Position numbers and translations under genes: made by a program. A stretch of DNA of 64,000 bases, taken from NCBI GenBank assembly GCA_012934845.2, contig WNNJ02000258.1, positions 1-64,000 of the forward strand. Reading direction: 5' to 3'. The DNA comes from Pomphorhynchus laevis. Its lineage: Eukaryota; Acanthocephala; Palaeacanthocephala; Echinorhynchida; Pomphorhynchidae. The stretch's first letter is position 1; every line of letters starts with the position of its first letter. Below, piece after piece: positions 32,293 through 46,000 of this stretch. The notes under the pieces are model-generated. The model searched no databases. It worked only from the letters and a program-made list of their open reading frames with translations, and was not told the DNA's origin.

Positions 32293-33195
32293 TAATATTT
32301 AAAGAAAGTCAATATCATTACATATTACAGCAATTCTCAAATTTCATTATTTAATGTATTATATTTAATTTAATATGGTGTTCATGAATGCTCATGCAAA
32401 AATATGTTTCTTGTAAATTTAAATAAGCCATCTTTACGATACAAATTAAAAGTAGTTTTAATTGATGTTAATTAAATGTTCATATCTAGATATATACCTT
32501 CTTTACTATTGATATTGGTTTTATTAAGAATAAGGCTACCTGGATAAGTTTGTTCACTAATTGAAAAAAAAATTGTTAGAGTTAAATACAGGTATATCAT
32601 CAGTATATCGAAACATACATTTCATATATTTATAAAATTTAGATTTATTTTTAAAACAGTTATGAACAAATTCATATTCTATAAAGCTTAAAAATAAATC
32701 AGCTTTAATTGGTCTACTATTACCTTCTATTGGAACACCGTTTATTTGTCTAAACATAGATGTTCTAACTTTTTAATAATTTTGATTTATCAAAATATTT
32801 AGGGATTCTAATAATTGAATTTTATCTATGTATTTATATTTACTTGATGATTTAATTTTTGTTAGATTGAATAAAAATTATTAGAGTTAAATACACACAT
32901 ATCATCAATGTATCGTAACATATATTTTATCTTTTTATAATTTAGATTTATTTTTTAAACAATATGAACAAATTCAAATTCTTTAAAGCTTAAAAATAAG
33001 TAAACTGTAATTGGGCTAATATTTTCTTCAATTGGAATAAATTTTATTTGTCTAAATATAGATGCCCTTACTTTTAAATATTTAGGATTTATCAAAATAT
33101 TTAAGGATTCTATAAATTCAAGTTTATCCATATATTTATTTGATGGTTAACGTTTTGTTAGATAGGCGTTGCAGTTATTATGGCATATATAATGG
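32293..33195 (-). pseudogene. PLE-1 fragments, two overlapping pieces in tandem
   Basis: Minus-strand RT C-terminal region like residues about 430-620 of the PLE-1 ORF. The frame 32557-32757 keeps ADLFLSFIEYEFVHN and a FRYTDD form of the catalytic box. At about 32870 the sequence restarts inside the same domain and runs to 33195 (a second, more diverged piece), giving a head-to-tail arrangement common for Penelope-like elements. Both pieces are heavily interrupted. Confidence 0.75.
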
Positions 33196-33375
33196 TTAAT
33201 TTTTTGTTATTAACTGATGTTATACTGCTCTGTAGGCATTATTTAACATAGGCATTATTAAATAGTTTCTATATAATAATATAATATATAATAATCTAAA
33301 TTATTATAATCGTGATTTATGTATTATAAACTATATCGTTGACTAATATAGTTATATTATAACTATATTGTTAAC

Positions 33376-35095
33376 TATATCGTTAGTTAACAATATTTCG
33401 GATTGTAGTTAAATCAATGAAATGTATACATTTTGCTTATATTGTTTCACACCAAATAACATAATAAGTAAAACACTTTAACACATTAATAGTTTAATGG
33501 AATTATCTTAAAACTTTCTTCATGAAAGCAATAAATTATTATAATCTATATATATTTGTATCAATAATTTCTATTTATAATATATAATAATATAAATTAT
33601 TATAATCTATATATATTTGTATTTATTTAATTTTTAAAATTAAAAATAATTAACTAAATTAATTATAATTAACTGTAGAAAGAATAAAATTATGCAAGCA
33701 GCTGCTAAAATAGTAGCAGGTATTTATAATACCACTAATATTAGCTTGATATGAGCAGCTATTATATTGTTTCATACGAATCATTGTAATGGATACAACA
33801 TGTTTACAAATTAACAATCTAATGGAAATCTAATGGAATCTATCTTATAAAAATATCTTAATATCTCAAATAAATTAATATCAGCTGAACAAAGTGTATA
33901 GCGCTACATGGAGAATTAATTAGTATCTCAGAAGTTGACTTATCACTTCTCTGAAAATAAAATGAATTCCGATTGCTATCAAAAATAGATGTTTGGATTT
34001 AGTATATAGTTTTATATTGATAATAACAAATATAGTATTAATATGAAAAATAGACTAGTGAATTTTTAAACTTATGATACACTAAACCGGCGAGGCACAA
34101 TGTCCTGTCTTAAAACGAAGGAATCGTCATTGCATTAAGTTATGGTAATCACAGAAACCAATATGAATATTGATTCTCATATTGTTTAATTATTTTGCAA
34201 TTACTGCAAAAGATATTAATTAATCAATTTAGGTTGTACATGCTTTTCTCAATAATTTATTTTTTAATTCAATCAGAGCAATATACTGTATAAGTATGTA
34301 TTAAATTATTGATCTGGGATTTATACATATAATACACTATAAATTTTATAAAATTATGTATAATACAATAAAAGTTTTTATACAATAAAAAAATAAAAGA
34401 CGCGTATTTCTTAACTTGAAAATTTTGTCGATGTTTACATCAGCATTCATTTATCTCACTAACATCTTTAGTCGACAATATTTCGGATTGTAGTTAAATC
34501 GATAAAAATGTAAAGGTTTTGTGTAATTATAATATATTTCATCCCATTAAAACGGAAATAACCCTTTTTTGAAAATAATAATAAAATTTTTTAATTGATT
34601 TTATCAGAATTTAAATTATATATTACGGTACAATAACGATATGATAACAAATTAGTGACGCACGGAAAAAATTAAAAATTAATAATTAAAAATTAGATGA
34701 ACTACTGTGTTATTAATTTTAGGCCCTTATTCCTTGACCCAGCATATCCGCATCACGAAATATATTCTATTGCTGTATTTCCACTGATGAAATTTGTTAA
34801 TATAGTGTATCTTATTCTAATACAAAGTATATTATTTATTATCCATCCATAAAATTTTGCCGCTTAAACGTTTAAATTTAATTTTTATATTATTGTGTTG
34901 ATTTATATATTTTACTATTTTATTATGTAATAGAGAAATGTTTTATCGCACCAAATTTTCTTTTTATTAGATAAAAACGAAAATATCTTTTTCTCTTAAT
35001 TACAAATCACATTACATATGCAAATGCTCAAATTCTTGATTTTTCGAAACTTCTTCTAATTTCGAACAAATAAATTTTTTTATAAATTCTAAGGA
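33376..35095. repeat. Repeat X, copy 1 (1.72 kb)
   Basis: Nearly identical to 50645-52362 from TATATCGTTAGTTAACAATA to AAATTCTAAGGA, with only scattered differences by eye. It includes AAACCGGCGAGGCACAATGT and CAGCATATCCGCATCACG and, at about 34803-34925, a fragment of the PLE-1 C-terminal end. There is no ORF. The part 33810-34285 also matches the GPCR intron, and 34425-34510 matches the GPCR 3' flank. Confidence 0.9.
34803..34925 (-). pseudogene. PLE-1 3' end fragment inside repeat X copy 1
   Basis: Matches 6370-6490: the CTTATTCTAATRCAAAGTAT terminus plus the last roughly 30 codons of the RT ORF. The matching piece in copy 2 is at about 52070-52195, so it was present before X was duplicated. 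Confidence 0.7.
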
Positions 35096-35209
35096 CATCC
35101 TCTGATATTCATCACTTTGACTTTAAGCATTCATTTTCACAACTGATTACCAATTTACAAAAATAAAAGATTTATCAAAATAATTATTTATTTTATCTTA
35201 TTACCAGAT

Positions 35210-35480
35210 TATCTTATTAATTCAATCAGAATAATATATTGTATAAGTATGCATTAAATTATTGATCTGGGATTTATACATAGAATACACTATAAATTAA
35301 ATAAAATTATGTATAATACAATAAAAGTTTTATATAATAAAAAAATAAAAGACGCGTATTTCTTGAAATTTTGTCGATGTTTACATCAGCATTCATTTAT
35401 CTCACTAACATCTTTAGTCGACAATATTTCGGATTGTAGTTAAATCGATAAAAATGTAAAGGTTTTGTGTCATTATATAA
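35210..35480. repeat. Repeat X, partial extra copy
   Basis: Repeats 34260-34520 (GTATAAGTATGYATTAAATT through GACGCGTATTTCTT to ATCGATAAAAATGTAAAGG), starting 115 bp after copy 1 ends. Confidence 0.85.
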
Positions 35481-35840
35481 TATATTTAATCAAATATATA
35501 TTATATATTTGATAATATATTTATATATAATGATATTTGATATAATCAAATATCTTATCTCATTTTAACCCATTTAAATTTCATTAAAAATATCATTTTA
35601 ATGAAATTTAATCAAGTTTGTACAACATAATTGAATAATTGTTTAAAATAAAGACTTTTTACTGTATTTAAAATATAGACTTCACTTAATAATATCCAAA
35701 CTGTTATTGCGGTTGAAAAGCGATTATCCCCAGAGACATCTTTTAAAAATCAAATATTAATGAGATAACAATCCACATCTTTCATCTATTAGTATACTGG
35801 TAAATCCCACAAAATCTTGTGTTCTGATCTTATCTATAGT

Positions 35841-35988
35841 ATTGGAACGAGTCTTAACTTATTTTTGCGTATTTCTACACTACGCATGTTTAAGCTACGC
35901 AGTTAGGATCTTATTGATCCTAACTATAATAGTATAGGAACGAGTCTTAACTCCTTTTTGCGTATTTCTACACTACGCATGTTTAAAC
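35841..35988. repeat. 50-bp direct repeat with central palindrome
   Basis: GGAACGAGTCTTAACT...TACACTACGCATGTTTAA occurs at 35844-35892 and 35938-35986. Between them lies the exact palindrome GTTAGGATC-TTATT-GATCCTAAC (35902-35924). Confidence 0.8.
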
Positions 35989-35999
35989 TTAAAAGTAAA

Positions 36000-37330
36000 A
36001 TCCAAGACATTTTAGAGCTTCCAATTTTTTATTCTTCATGGCAAAATCAATTTATGCATAACAATAAGAAACAATTTACCAAATGCGTCAATAATGTAAA
36101 TATTTCATTTAATTTTTTAAACTAAAACTTTATAATTAAGTTCGCAGTGCTCAGTAAAATCTCTATCATAAGAAATGATGTGTTCATATCAGTTATTAAT
36201 AAATGTATCTTGATTTATATGAATTTTATATATTTTAATATCTTATAATGTTTAAATTCCTAACTATAATTTTATATTTGCTAGACAACAAAGTACAACT
36301 ACGATTGCAATTTGATGTCATACTGAACGTTTGTATACAGCAAATTAGTTGTACTAATAAAATATGTAGTGTAAAGTGGTCTGTCTTATCACTATAACAC
36401 ATTTGTAAAAAATGATCAGAAAGAATTCAGAGTGTTTAAATATTAATTCAAAATATAACTCAGAATTATTATGCATTACAAATAATATAATTCTTCTTAG
36501 TATAATTTATTCTAATCTATTTATAATTTATTATTAAGATATAATAATATGCAAATTAAAAATAATTTTAATTATTATAATTATTAAGTAATCATATATG
36601 AAAAATAATATTAAATGCAATTTGGAAAAGTACAGAATGCACTTTCGTCGTTTTATATGTGAAACAAAAATATTACCCAAAACTGGACCGAATTATTCAG
36701 AATGGCATGTTCTAATTAATAATAATTCTAATTAATTTGAATTAATTGGAATTAATTCAAATTCTTCTGTATCATACATTTATAATTATTCAATGCTTTA
36801 AAATGTTTTTAAATTATTGATTAATTACTCAATTTTAAAAAGTATTAAATTGCATTTGCATTAAACACATGCTTTGTTAAACAATTAATACGGGCTCGGA
36901 ATAATAACTGTATATTTTGCTACGGCACTACCGCGTTTTTTTACATACATTTCTATATTTTTTAAAATTAATTCTAAAAATATAAAATATTTAAAATAAT
37001 CTAGAATTTGATGAGTCAAGAATAACGTTGTAATATAAGAATATGATTACAAATATATTTGCCAAAACTGGGCCGAATTCTTCAAAATGGCATGTTCTTA
37101 TTTGATAATAATACACCATTCATACCGATAAGAGTTTCTTTTAAGATAAAACTTATAATTTGTCTAAATGTTAATGTATTACATTCTGACTTTCTGCCAT
37201 AATAGATAATTGAATTAACTTATAGTATTATTTTTGAATGTAAATTAAAACCATTTACAAATTAAAATGATCAAAAGCAATGGTGCCAAATATCTGCAAA
37301 AATGCTTTTAACTTATGTTATAATCGATAA
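36000..37330. other. AT-rich sequence, no gene
   Basis: No coding frame. The phrase AAAACTGGRCCGAATTMTTC with AATGGCATGTTCT occurs twice (about 36681 and 37063), a short dispersed duplication about 380 bp apart. Confidence 0.5.
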
Positions 37331-38290
37331 GTTTTGACAAAAGTTTATGATTTTGCCAATTAATTCATAACCCAATTCATCCTTAACTACCCTCATCGCA
37401 TAAATTTCATCCTGCCTAGAATCCCCATATCACTACATTTCATCTATTAGAATGGCGGTAAATCCCACGAAATATTATGTTTTTTGGAGCCACCCTTCCC
37501 GCATACAGATTCAATCTTATCCTACTCTCTTTTTTCAATGAACATCGCCTTCCTTGCCTGAATTTGTTAACATTTCTATGTGTAATTATGAACTTATTTC
37601 TCGTTATCATCATTTGTACTACAATAAATTCATTCATGTTATAATATTCTCCGTAACATTCGTAGAATTCGAAAAACCACAAATTTTTCCATTTCAAACA
37701 CTAATGTTCTCCCTCCTGCTACCTCGTCTTGACTATTGCATTTCACTTTTCTCAAACTCCCTATCTTGTTTTACTACCCCTCTGCATCGCTTTATTCGAA
37801 CTGCAGCACGCATATTTATTCGACTCCTGCGTTTTGATCAATCTCCAATAAACTTATCAGCCTTGATTGGCTCAATGTTCAGAATCGAGTTTTATTCCGT
37901 TCTCCCTTTTCGTTTATTTTATCATCCCCTCAGTATCTTTATTTAAAATTACATGGTGCTGAATATTCATCCTCCAGAGCCTTTACTCAAACAATCAGTT
38001 TCTGCTACATATTCCTCGTCATCGGACGAACTTTGGCCTTCGTTCCTGTCTCATCTATATGCCTCTAATTTGGAATTATCTTCCCCTTAAACTTTGTTGT
38101 CAGCCTAATCTTACTACCTTTAAATCCATGCTTCGCACCTTTCTACTGAGTAACCAGGCTCTGCGGCTCAGCTAGAAATTAGATCCGAAGTTTTTATCGT
38201 TCCAACTTCTGCAACGTGGTATGGACTTCAGTCACATAAGTTGTTTATTTTAATAGACTTGTAAGCGGCCTGTCTGCATGAGCCACTTAA
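37330..38290 (+). pseudogene. LINE-C 3' end: late ORF2 and tail
   Basis: The plus-strand frame 37554-37946 contains LLLPRLDYCISLFSN, the RLDYCNSLL-type motif after the palm of CR1/L2-like RTs, then FIRTAARIFIRL. A shifted frame carries WNYLPLKL and TTFKSMLRTFLLSNQALRLS, the usual C-terminal end. The tail (CTTGTAAGCGGCCTGTCTGC) matches the one at 28.68 kb. 5'-truncated and frame-shifted. Confidence 0.75.
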
Positions 38291-38489
38291 AAAAAATAAT
38301 AAATCCATCTATTTATATTGCGTATATAATTTATTAGATTCACTCTTCAAACTAATACCAGTTAATCAGTATTACGTCGTTCAAAATAATATTATCGTAT
38401 CAAATATTAGTATTAAATTATTAATATCACTATACTTTATTCGTTTTAAAACGATATATAATTTAAAGATAATTTAAAGATAATGTTGC

Positions 38490-38815
38490 TTTTGTCAATT
38501 CATGTATAACCTAATTCATTCTTTACTATCATCATCGCCTCGGTTTCATCCTTTATAGAATCCCTATATAACCACCTTTCATTTATTAGAATAGTGTTAA
38601 ATCCCATGAAATCTTGTGTTCTTCGAAACCACCCTACCTGCATACAGATTCAATCTTATCATACACTATTCAATCTTACTCTAAAACTATGTAGAATTTA
38701 AAGATAATTTAAAGATAACGTTTGCTTTTGTCAATTCATTCATAACCAAATTCATCATTACCTACCCTCATCGCCTTTCTTTTATCCTGCCTAGTATCCC
38801 GATATCACCACAATG
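38490..38815 (+). pseudogene. Two further short LINE-C pieces
   Basis: The segment around 37360-37530 (TCATCCTGCCTAGAATCCC, AAATCCCACGAAAT, GCATACAGATTCAATCTTAT) recurs at about 38505-38665 and partly at 38730-38815; another piece is near 35785-35835. This gives three decayed head-to-tail pieces of the same LINE interval. Confidence 0.6.
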
Positions 38816-38819
38816 ATCA

Positions 38820-39655
38820 GAATAAGTAAATTAATTTAATAAACTGAAAAAATTTCAAATATTATCATAAACTTTCTTAAATTTCCACACAATGGAATAC
38901 GGCAACATCTTCTAAAAATGATAGTTAAATGAATATTTTACTAATTCTTAATTTCGTAATTTGTACGTTCAGTGTTGATAGACATTTGCCCAGTGTTTAT
39001 TAGAATTATTGAACAATCTGATCTTTAAGTTTCTCTCCGCACTCACATTAAGAATTAAATCTTACTAATAATAATGTTTAAGCCTATTTTTAATTAAGGC
39101 TAAACTTATACTGATATCAGTGCTTGTGAAAGAGAGAGCGGAAACTAACCATCCGGTTTGTCTATTAACGTACAACCAAACTTAGGTTCGGTACAGAACC
39201 TGATGCTGATTCTAAGTTCGAATCTAAGAATTTCTAATGAAATGAATGTATATATGAGTTAATAAGGTAATGTTTAATTTAAATGAAAATTGAACGTTAA
39301 ATTCGAAATTTAATTTAACTGTTGAATTAAATTAAGTTTTAATCAATCGGATAATTGGACAATTAACCGAGTTTGTACCATTCAAATTTCTATTATTATA
39401 CCTTTATTAAATTAAATAAATTATCGTATTGGATAATACGATAATTATTGGATATTTCTTTTTTTGCCATATTTAGTTTAACAATTGACCAATTACTACG
39501 ACGTTTAAAATAGAATTTATTTTAGAATTTATTTTATGTGTACATGTGGAAGGCGTCACATGCCTATCAGGTCCATCAATAAAATAAAAAAATCAGTAAC
39601 GTACAATAAATTTGTAAGCTTCAAAAGGCATGTTAATCTATTTGGTGACATTTTA
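38820..39655. other. AT-rich sequence, no gene
   Basis: No coding frame or repeat recognised apart from ATTAAATT runs near 39290-39430. Confidence 0.45.
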
Positions 39656-39659
39656 GGCG

Positions 39660-40145
39660 TCGTTGATATATAAGCGAAAAGTAGATAAGTGTAGGATGCA
39701 GAGCGTAGGTGTAGATAAGAATTCATTGGTGAATGTATGAAGAAAGGAGATAAAGTGAACGTGAAATAAAATAAGATTAATAGTGAAGGTCAAGTTTGAC
39801 GATGCAGAAGAAGGTGAAGATTGATGTGAAAAGTTGAAGTGAGAGTTAGAGTGAAATGTATATGTAAATTAAGGATGTTTGTGTAAACTGGATTTGAAAA
39901 GTTGAGCGAAGGCATGAATGTGGATAATGTTGGTGGACTTAAAGCTAGGTTGGCAAGAAATGTGCCGTCGAAATCTACCAGTATCTCTATAAGTCAAGAT
40001 AAACTCGAATTTGAAGATTTGCCGATTTTAGATCGAATACTTGTTCAGACCTCAGACACGGCGCCATTGACGTATTGTATCTTCATACATTGCATTATCA
40101 TCTACAGCATGACAATTTATGAAAAACTTAATTCCCAGTAATTTA
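39660..40145 (+). other. Purine-rich stretch leading into an unassigned 76-codon frame
   Basis: About 240 bases of purine-rich plus-strand sequence precede an ATG at 39914 opening MNVDNVGGLKARLARNVPSK and ending at 40141. Its composition is protein-like (charged first half, hydrophobic end), but I recognise no family and see no clear splice borders. It could be the edge of an LTR-type element, given the Gag fossil just downstream on the opposite strand. Confidence 0.3.
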
Positions 40146-40499
40146 GCACCTATACCTTTGAGCTTGTGGTGAAATGACATGAGCGGAATAAAGCCTTGAT
40201 TGACATCTTCTTGCCATCTGCAAACTTGGTCCCTAAATTTTATCGATATAGCAGGTTTATCGAATACTGCAATTTAGTTTGTAAGGCTAGTCTTATCCCC
40301 AATACATTTCCACTTAACCACCCAAAATGCTCGAAGACTGCTCCGTAATCTTGGTCGGTTAATACGATACGTTTTATAAACTGATCATCATAATGTATTG
40401 AAAGGGTATTAATCGATACCCTATCGATTAATATATTAACTGATCATCATGAGGTATTAATCGGGGTCTTGGAAGTATTTTCGTTATTATCATATTTTT

Positions 40500-41580
40500 C
40501 ATCTGTAGAATTAACTATTGCCTGCTGTGCTCAGATTTAATCGACCTCCACATGGATACTTCAGAATATGTTACTTTAATACTGCCAATTTCCCAGATAA
40601 CACCCATACTGAGAATCATATATATCCCTTAAATTAATTTAAGCGTAACGATTATTTGTAGACAAATTCCGTGTTCATACAATAAAACGTTGACAGTAGT
40701 ATTTCCAAGGCATTTCGTAATGTGTCCACTAAAATCAACAATCGTAACGAAATCGTTTACATTTCCTCGCAATTTCTGCCCTTATTATGGATTGAACGAA
40801 ACCAGTGCCTACAAGCTCATTACAAGAACAACCGTCTACATCAACATTTATAATTGGTAGGTTGCCGGTATTTAGTTTCTCTGTGGAGCTTGTTCCGGCA
40901 TGGCAATCCCACCATTTTCGTTTCCCGACGGACGGAATCGACAGTTACTTGCGATATGACCAAGTCCATTACAATGCCAACATCGAAATGTTTTCCAAGG
41001 TTGACTTCAGCGTAAGAGAGGTCCGACTGTATAGTTACGCTCGTTCTTAATCGTCTATACGGCACATACGATATTGTCGTTATCGGCAGCAATAAGATCC
41101 CATAATCTATTAGCAATCTCATATTTATTTGTATATTCGATGTTGCACAATGCCCGAAGTTCTTTACCCACTTGCTTAGGCAAAAATGTAACAAACGCTC
41201 GTTTAATCATTGTATCGTGTTTTATCTTCGCAGCACGCGCAAAGCGTTTCATGTCTGTCAGAAAGATTTCAATAGGCTCGTCAGACCATCTTATAGATAT
41301 AAACATTTCGTAAGTGGTAAAGGGATCCAAAGAGAACACTCTTCGCAACTTTGCCTTTATTGCGTCAACATTTCTTTTGCAATCGACCCCATTTCATAAA
41401 TACGTTCACCTCACGTCCTTATAGCCGCATCTGTAGAAAGGTTGTCTTTTGACCATTTAACTTTTGAATGGTGATTGTCAGATCAAACTTGGCAAGTTAC
41501 TCTTCGATGTCAGACCCACCATAATACACTTGAATCACATCGGACAGCTTTAAATGGCTAATTTTGAAAAGCCTGTGTAG
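40500..41580 (-). pseudogene. Fossil Ty3/gypsy-like Gag with zinc knuckle
   Basis: The minus strand carries a retrotransposon Gag-like capsid segment (41348-41055, around DEPIEIFLTDMKRFARAAKI) followed, towards lower coordinates, by a CCHC knuckle CWHCNGLGHIASNC. A possible protease-region remnant lies beyond. The element is broken, with several interruptions, and no LTRs were identified. It may belong to the same family as the integrase piece at 31.2-32.0 kb, but no overlap allows a test. Confidence 0.65.
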
Positions 41581-43000
41581 CTTGTAGTCAAAAACGCGAG
41601 GATTAATAGTTTTTTGATTTACTCGATATCGAAAAAAAATAAATCATTGTCATTACATTTCGTTCCAATCACTGCTTTTTATACTAACATTTTATCAAGG
41701 AAACGAGCCAGTAAAACAACACATAGAGTAATCACATTTTGACAAGTGGAATAAGCACAAATTTTGAAAAGTGAAACAATGATTTTACTCACACGCACAT
41801 GCCACATCCCGTTGATTTCATTTGGATAGGCTGGCCTTTTTACCTCGCGGTTTCTATTTTCTAATGATACGAAAAGTTTCCAGAGGTTCTGGAGTTACAA
41901 AGCAACTTTCAGATTATCCTAATAGCATCCGCAATGATGGCGGCCTTCAAGAAAGTAAGGAAAATGTTACTGTGGATGGAAGAATTAAATAAGGTGTTGA
42001 GAAAAAGAGGAATAAGGGACAAATTAGCTTAAGAAGATAAGTTGGAATTGAGTATATCTGGGAATACAAGTTATTCAGGCGTATGCGAGTAGATAAAACA
42101 TTCTGAATGGATACAAGCAGAAAATGAAACATTAGATAAAGGAAAAGGAAATAGGGTACAGAATATGATGAATGAAGAGTTACACTTTTTAAGGAAGTAA
42201 GAATAATGTGCTTCATGATCAAGTTCGGAACACGATACTGAGTAGGTGCGAGTAAGAATATAGTTGAATATTTTATAAAAGTCTTTCGGGTACTGCCATA
42301 ATGTTAAAGATTTTTAATGAATGATGAGAGCGTCGGTGCCGAAGATAGTCAGGATGATGCTTATGAGTAAAGGATCGTCACAGCCTCTGATATGTCGTAA
42401 GTAAATTCAATGAAGTTTTGAAATGCCACAATCAGAGTGAAACAAATGAACTCGTTTGACAAAATGAGCTCATTGGTTTATTAAACAGTTAGATGGTTTC
42501 ACAACGTGCAAACTGAGATGAAGAATACAATATGGCGGTCAACTCGGAGTCAAATATGGTGGATGACTGACTGCTTAGTACTTTGTTGTGTACTCAACAG
42601 CAAGGTAAGGGAGGAACGATGGATTGTGTAAATAAGATCAACGGATTGTAATTTGTTCCAAGAACCAAAAGAGAACGCTATATTGGAAGATGTTAGGACA
42701 CCTAGATTTAGGCATAGAGACCGTAGAAAATGATCCGAAAATCCTGCATCGTATGTGGAAATTCAGGATGAGTAGAGAAAGCAGTGCTGTCGAGAGTTCC
42801 ACCTCTGGAATATGTGTTGCATGAGCGATATTATGAAGTAATATCACAAAATACAATAGTAGGATAAGGGTGAGTGAAGTGTGCGAGAGTAAATCAGACG
42901 GTTTGACAACGAAAGAACCGAAAGGTGGACTATAAGCTGGGCGGTTTCTGTTAGTGAAGTTCAGTGGGGACACCTGAAGTAAAATTTGCCAAATAGCATA
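41581..43000. other. Purine-skewed region, no recognised gene
   Basis: The plus strand is purine-rich across about 41940-42970. Two long minus-strand frames (41947-42222, 42638-42973) are hydrophobic by-products of that skew and match nothing I know. It may be flanking sequence of the Gag fossil. Confidence 0.4.
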
Positions 43001-46000
43001 TTTTGTAATTTTTATGTTATTTTGTAATTTTTTAAGTCGATTTTCTCTAACTTTTAAGATACCAATAATTCAAAATGGTCTTTATTTTATATTTCATTTA
43101 TTTATATTTTATTTTTACGCATTTGACATTAAATGCATTTTAAAGCATTTCATAAATTAGATGGTGAACGATGAATGTAACTATTCATTTAATTCGATTG
43201 AATTGTGATTTAGTAATTTAATGTTTTTTTATTATTGCTAATTATTATCAGTTTTATATTTCAAAATTCAAAATGTTTCGAATATAAGCGGATTGATTTG
43301 AACAGATAATCTTTCTTTGTTCTATTGCGATCCGTAATTCTTTAGAACAGAGAAAATTCTGGCAACAATATCGTAGTTTTATCTGCGAAAAGAGTTTATA
43401 TTTTATGCAAATGTGGACGAAAATTTCCAGAAGCAATCTAGCCAAATATCACTTTACAAAAAGAGATCTTTATATTTATTAATTAAAAGTTCACAGTTAT
43501 TATTATTTTAATTAAAGTGATTTCAACAGCCATGATTGAGTATTTACATAAAAATGTCGACAAAGTAGACATAGTTACAATTTTCGATTAGCGTTTGTTA
43601 TATTAAAAGTTAGTTTCCAGCAATTACTTTGATAAATCAGTCAGACAGATCTTTTAAAAATGTAATATTAATAGTTCATTTTTTAATTTCTTTTTAAGCA
43701 ATTTAACAGCTTCCAAAATTTTTAGTTTATCGAAGTCAGCGCTACTTCGGTTTTGTTAAAATTATTATTTCTATAGAGGGAGATGATTGTATTAAGAATC
43801 TCTTGAAAATTCAGATGGGGTATATTCAATTTAGAATAAGAGCATAGCGGTTGCAGGCTACATCTGTTGAAGCTAAGTGAAAACATCAATAGATGATTGT
43901 ATAAATCTGTACATTGAATTTAGCGAAAATGATATCAATTCATTCAAGGTAATTTTAATATATTCTGCAATAAAATTTAGTTCTTTTAAAATTTTATTTT
44001 AATAAAATCAAAGTAACGTAAGCATAAAAGAACATACTTTCGAGTACGATTTTACAATAAAGGAGTAAGTAAATATGAGTTTCAAAACAAAAACTGATGA
44101 AATTACATTCAATAATGACTACCATAATCATAAGTCATATAAACAAATATTTGAATTTTCAATTTAAACTTGACGTTATTAAAAGTACAAAATGGAAGCA
44201 TGAAGTGTCGATTTAATTTTACCCTTCACTCTATTCAATGTACAAGATTATATCTGTCAATTCGTGAATGTTGCTATTTATTTACAAAATTAAAACCATG
44301 TGATGTGTTTCACTAAAAGCATTCAAACTTTGCCGCAAAACATAGAAATGTGTAAAGAAAATACAAAAAATTAAATCAGAAACAAATTATATAAATAAAT
44401 TACGGATTAATTAAATCAGTGCATTATATAAACATATTGATTTTTATCTAACAATTAAAATGATGCAATTATAATTTAATTTTAAATTTTAATAAAACTT
44501 AGTGTTGAGCAGTAAATTTTTTAATAATAGATAAGCTATTTATGCAATTCTGGATAATTTTAATATTTTTAAAAATATTTTTAAGATAAATAAAAAGATG
44601 TCTTTTCGAAATTAATAGGGTGTTAGAGAAGCATAAAAATGAGCTATCGCACTAAAGATTGTTACAAATCTAGCAAAATATTATGAAACCATTGATTCTA
44701 CAGGAAATATTTATTTGATGACTTTGTTGATTCAAGTTGTCTTTTTAATAGACCATATAGGAAACAATTATTAATAAGGCACGAGCAATTGCATTTTATA
44801 TTTCTGAACAAGAGATACTAGTCAATAAAATGAGTTTGCATAGCTGATTATGTGAAAGAACAGAGGAAACTTATCATTTGGTTTGTACATTAAATGACCA
44901 CAAAACAAGGATTCGGCACAGATATTTTGATTCTTGTTTGTAGTATAGAATGACAGTTTTTAACTAGCATGTCTAAAATTGAATCCATATTTTCCGGTTA
45001 TACAAAAATTTATAATTTATTAATTTTCCTCGATATTCATTTTATGAAAATATTCTTCGAGAAACAACAATGGAATAAATATTACATATTTAAATAATAG
45101 ATAAAAATGCTTGTTTTATACTTACAAAATTGAATTGAATGCAAATTTAATTAAATTAATCTAAATTTAAATTTAATTAATTAAAATCATTAAATTAAAT
45201 AACATGCCTATATTTTATCAATTGGTACAAATATTTCAAGTTTAATTCGGTTTAATTACAAATTCGCAATACCCTAACACATTTAATCATGAACTGTATT
45301 ATTATCCAAATACAAAGAAAGGCTAATATAATATATTACTTTTCGCAGCGAATTCCATATCAGCTATCATATTCTGCAGTATTCTGTATATAAATATTGA
45401 CATCCTCGATAAGCTTCAAAAATATTTAAATTACATATAGTTTAGTTACTTTTGATTAATAAACTTGCTTGTCTTTAAATAAATTGCAATTTAATAATTT
45501 TTACATAATGTAGCTATAATGCTGTAATCATTATAATGAGGTTTCAAGATGATTATTTACACTATTCTGTGCAATTCTCAATTAAAACAACGAGAATAAA
45601 AGTTTATATTCATAAAAGTTCACTATTAAGAATCAAAATTATATAAAATTAAAAATTACATAAAAATTATGAAAATAATGATTTCATCTGAACATATAAA
45701 AACATGGTAGTTCACATTGTTTTAAAAGGTGATAAGGTGTATTTATTTAAAGTATAAGGAATTTGTGTTATCAAGTAATCGGCTTTTATGTTAATAGTAC
45801 ATTAATTAGATAGTTACACATATGTTATTGACCAGCAAGAAATCGATTTTAAAAGTGGAATTTTACCAAGTACTTGTACCAGCTTTTGATTGAAAGGCAA
45901 ATAATATATTTTTATTAAAAAATTTATCTCAAGTTTATCAATAAAAATTATATTACAATGATAATTTATGTGTTGGGTTTTGGGAATTTGTAACTAAAGT

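Noticed and set aside
41947-42973. Hydrophobic minus-strand ORFs as membrane proteins
   Set aside because: They arise from strong purine skew of the plus strand; no topology pattern or family match.
43254-43445. 63-codon minus ORF as a gene
   Set aside because: No motif, no splice or regulatory context, and a length expected by chance in this composition.
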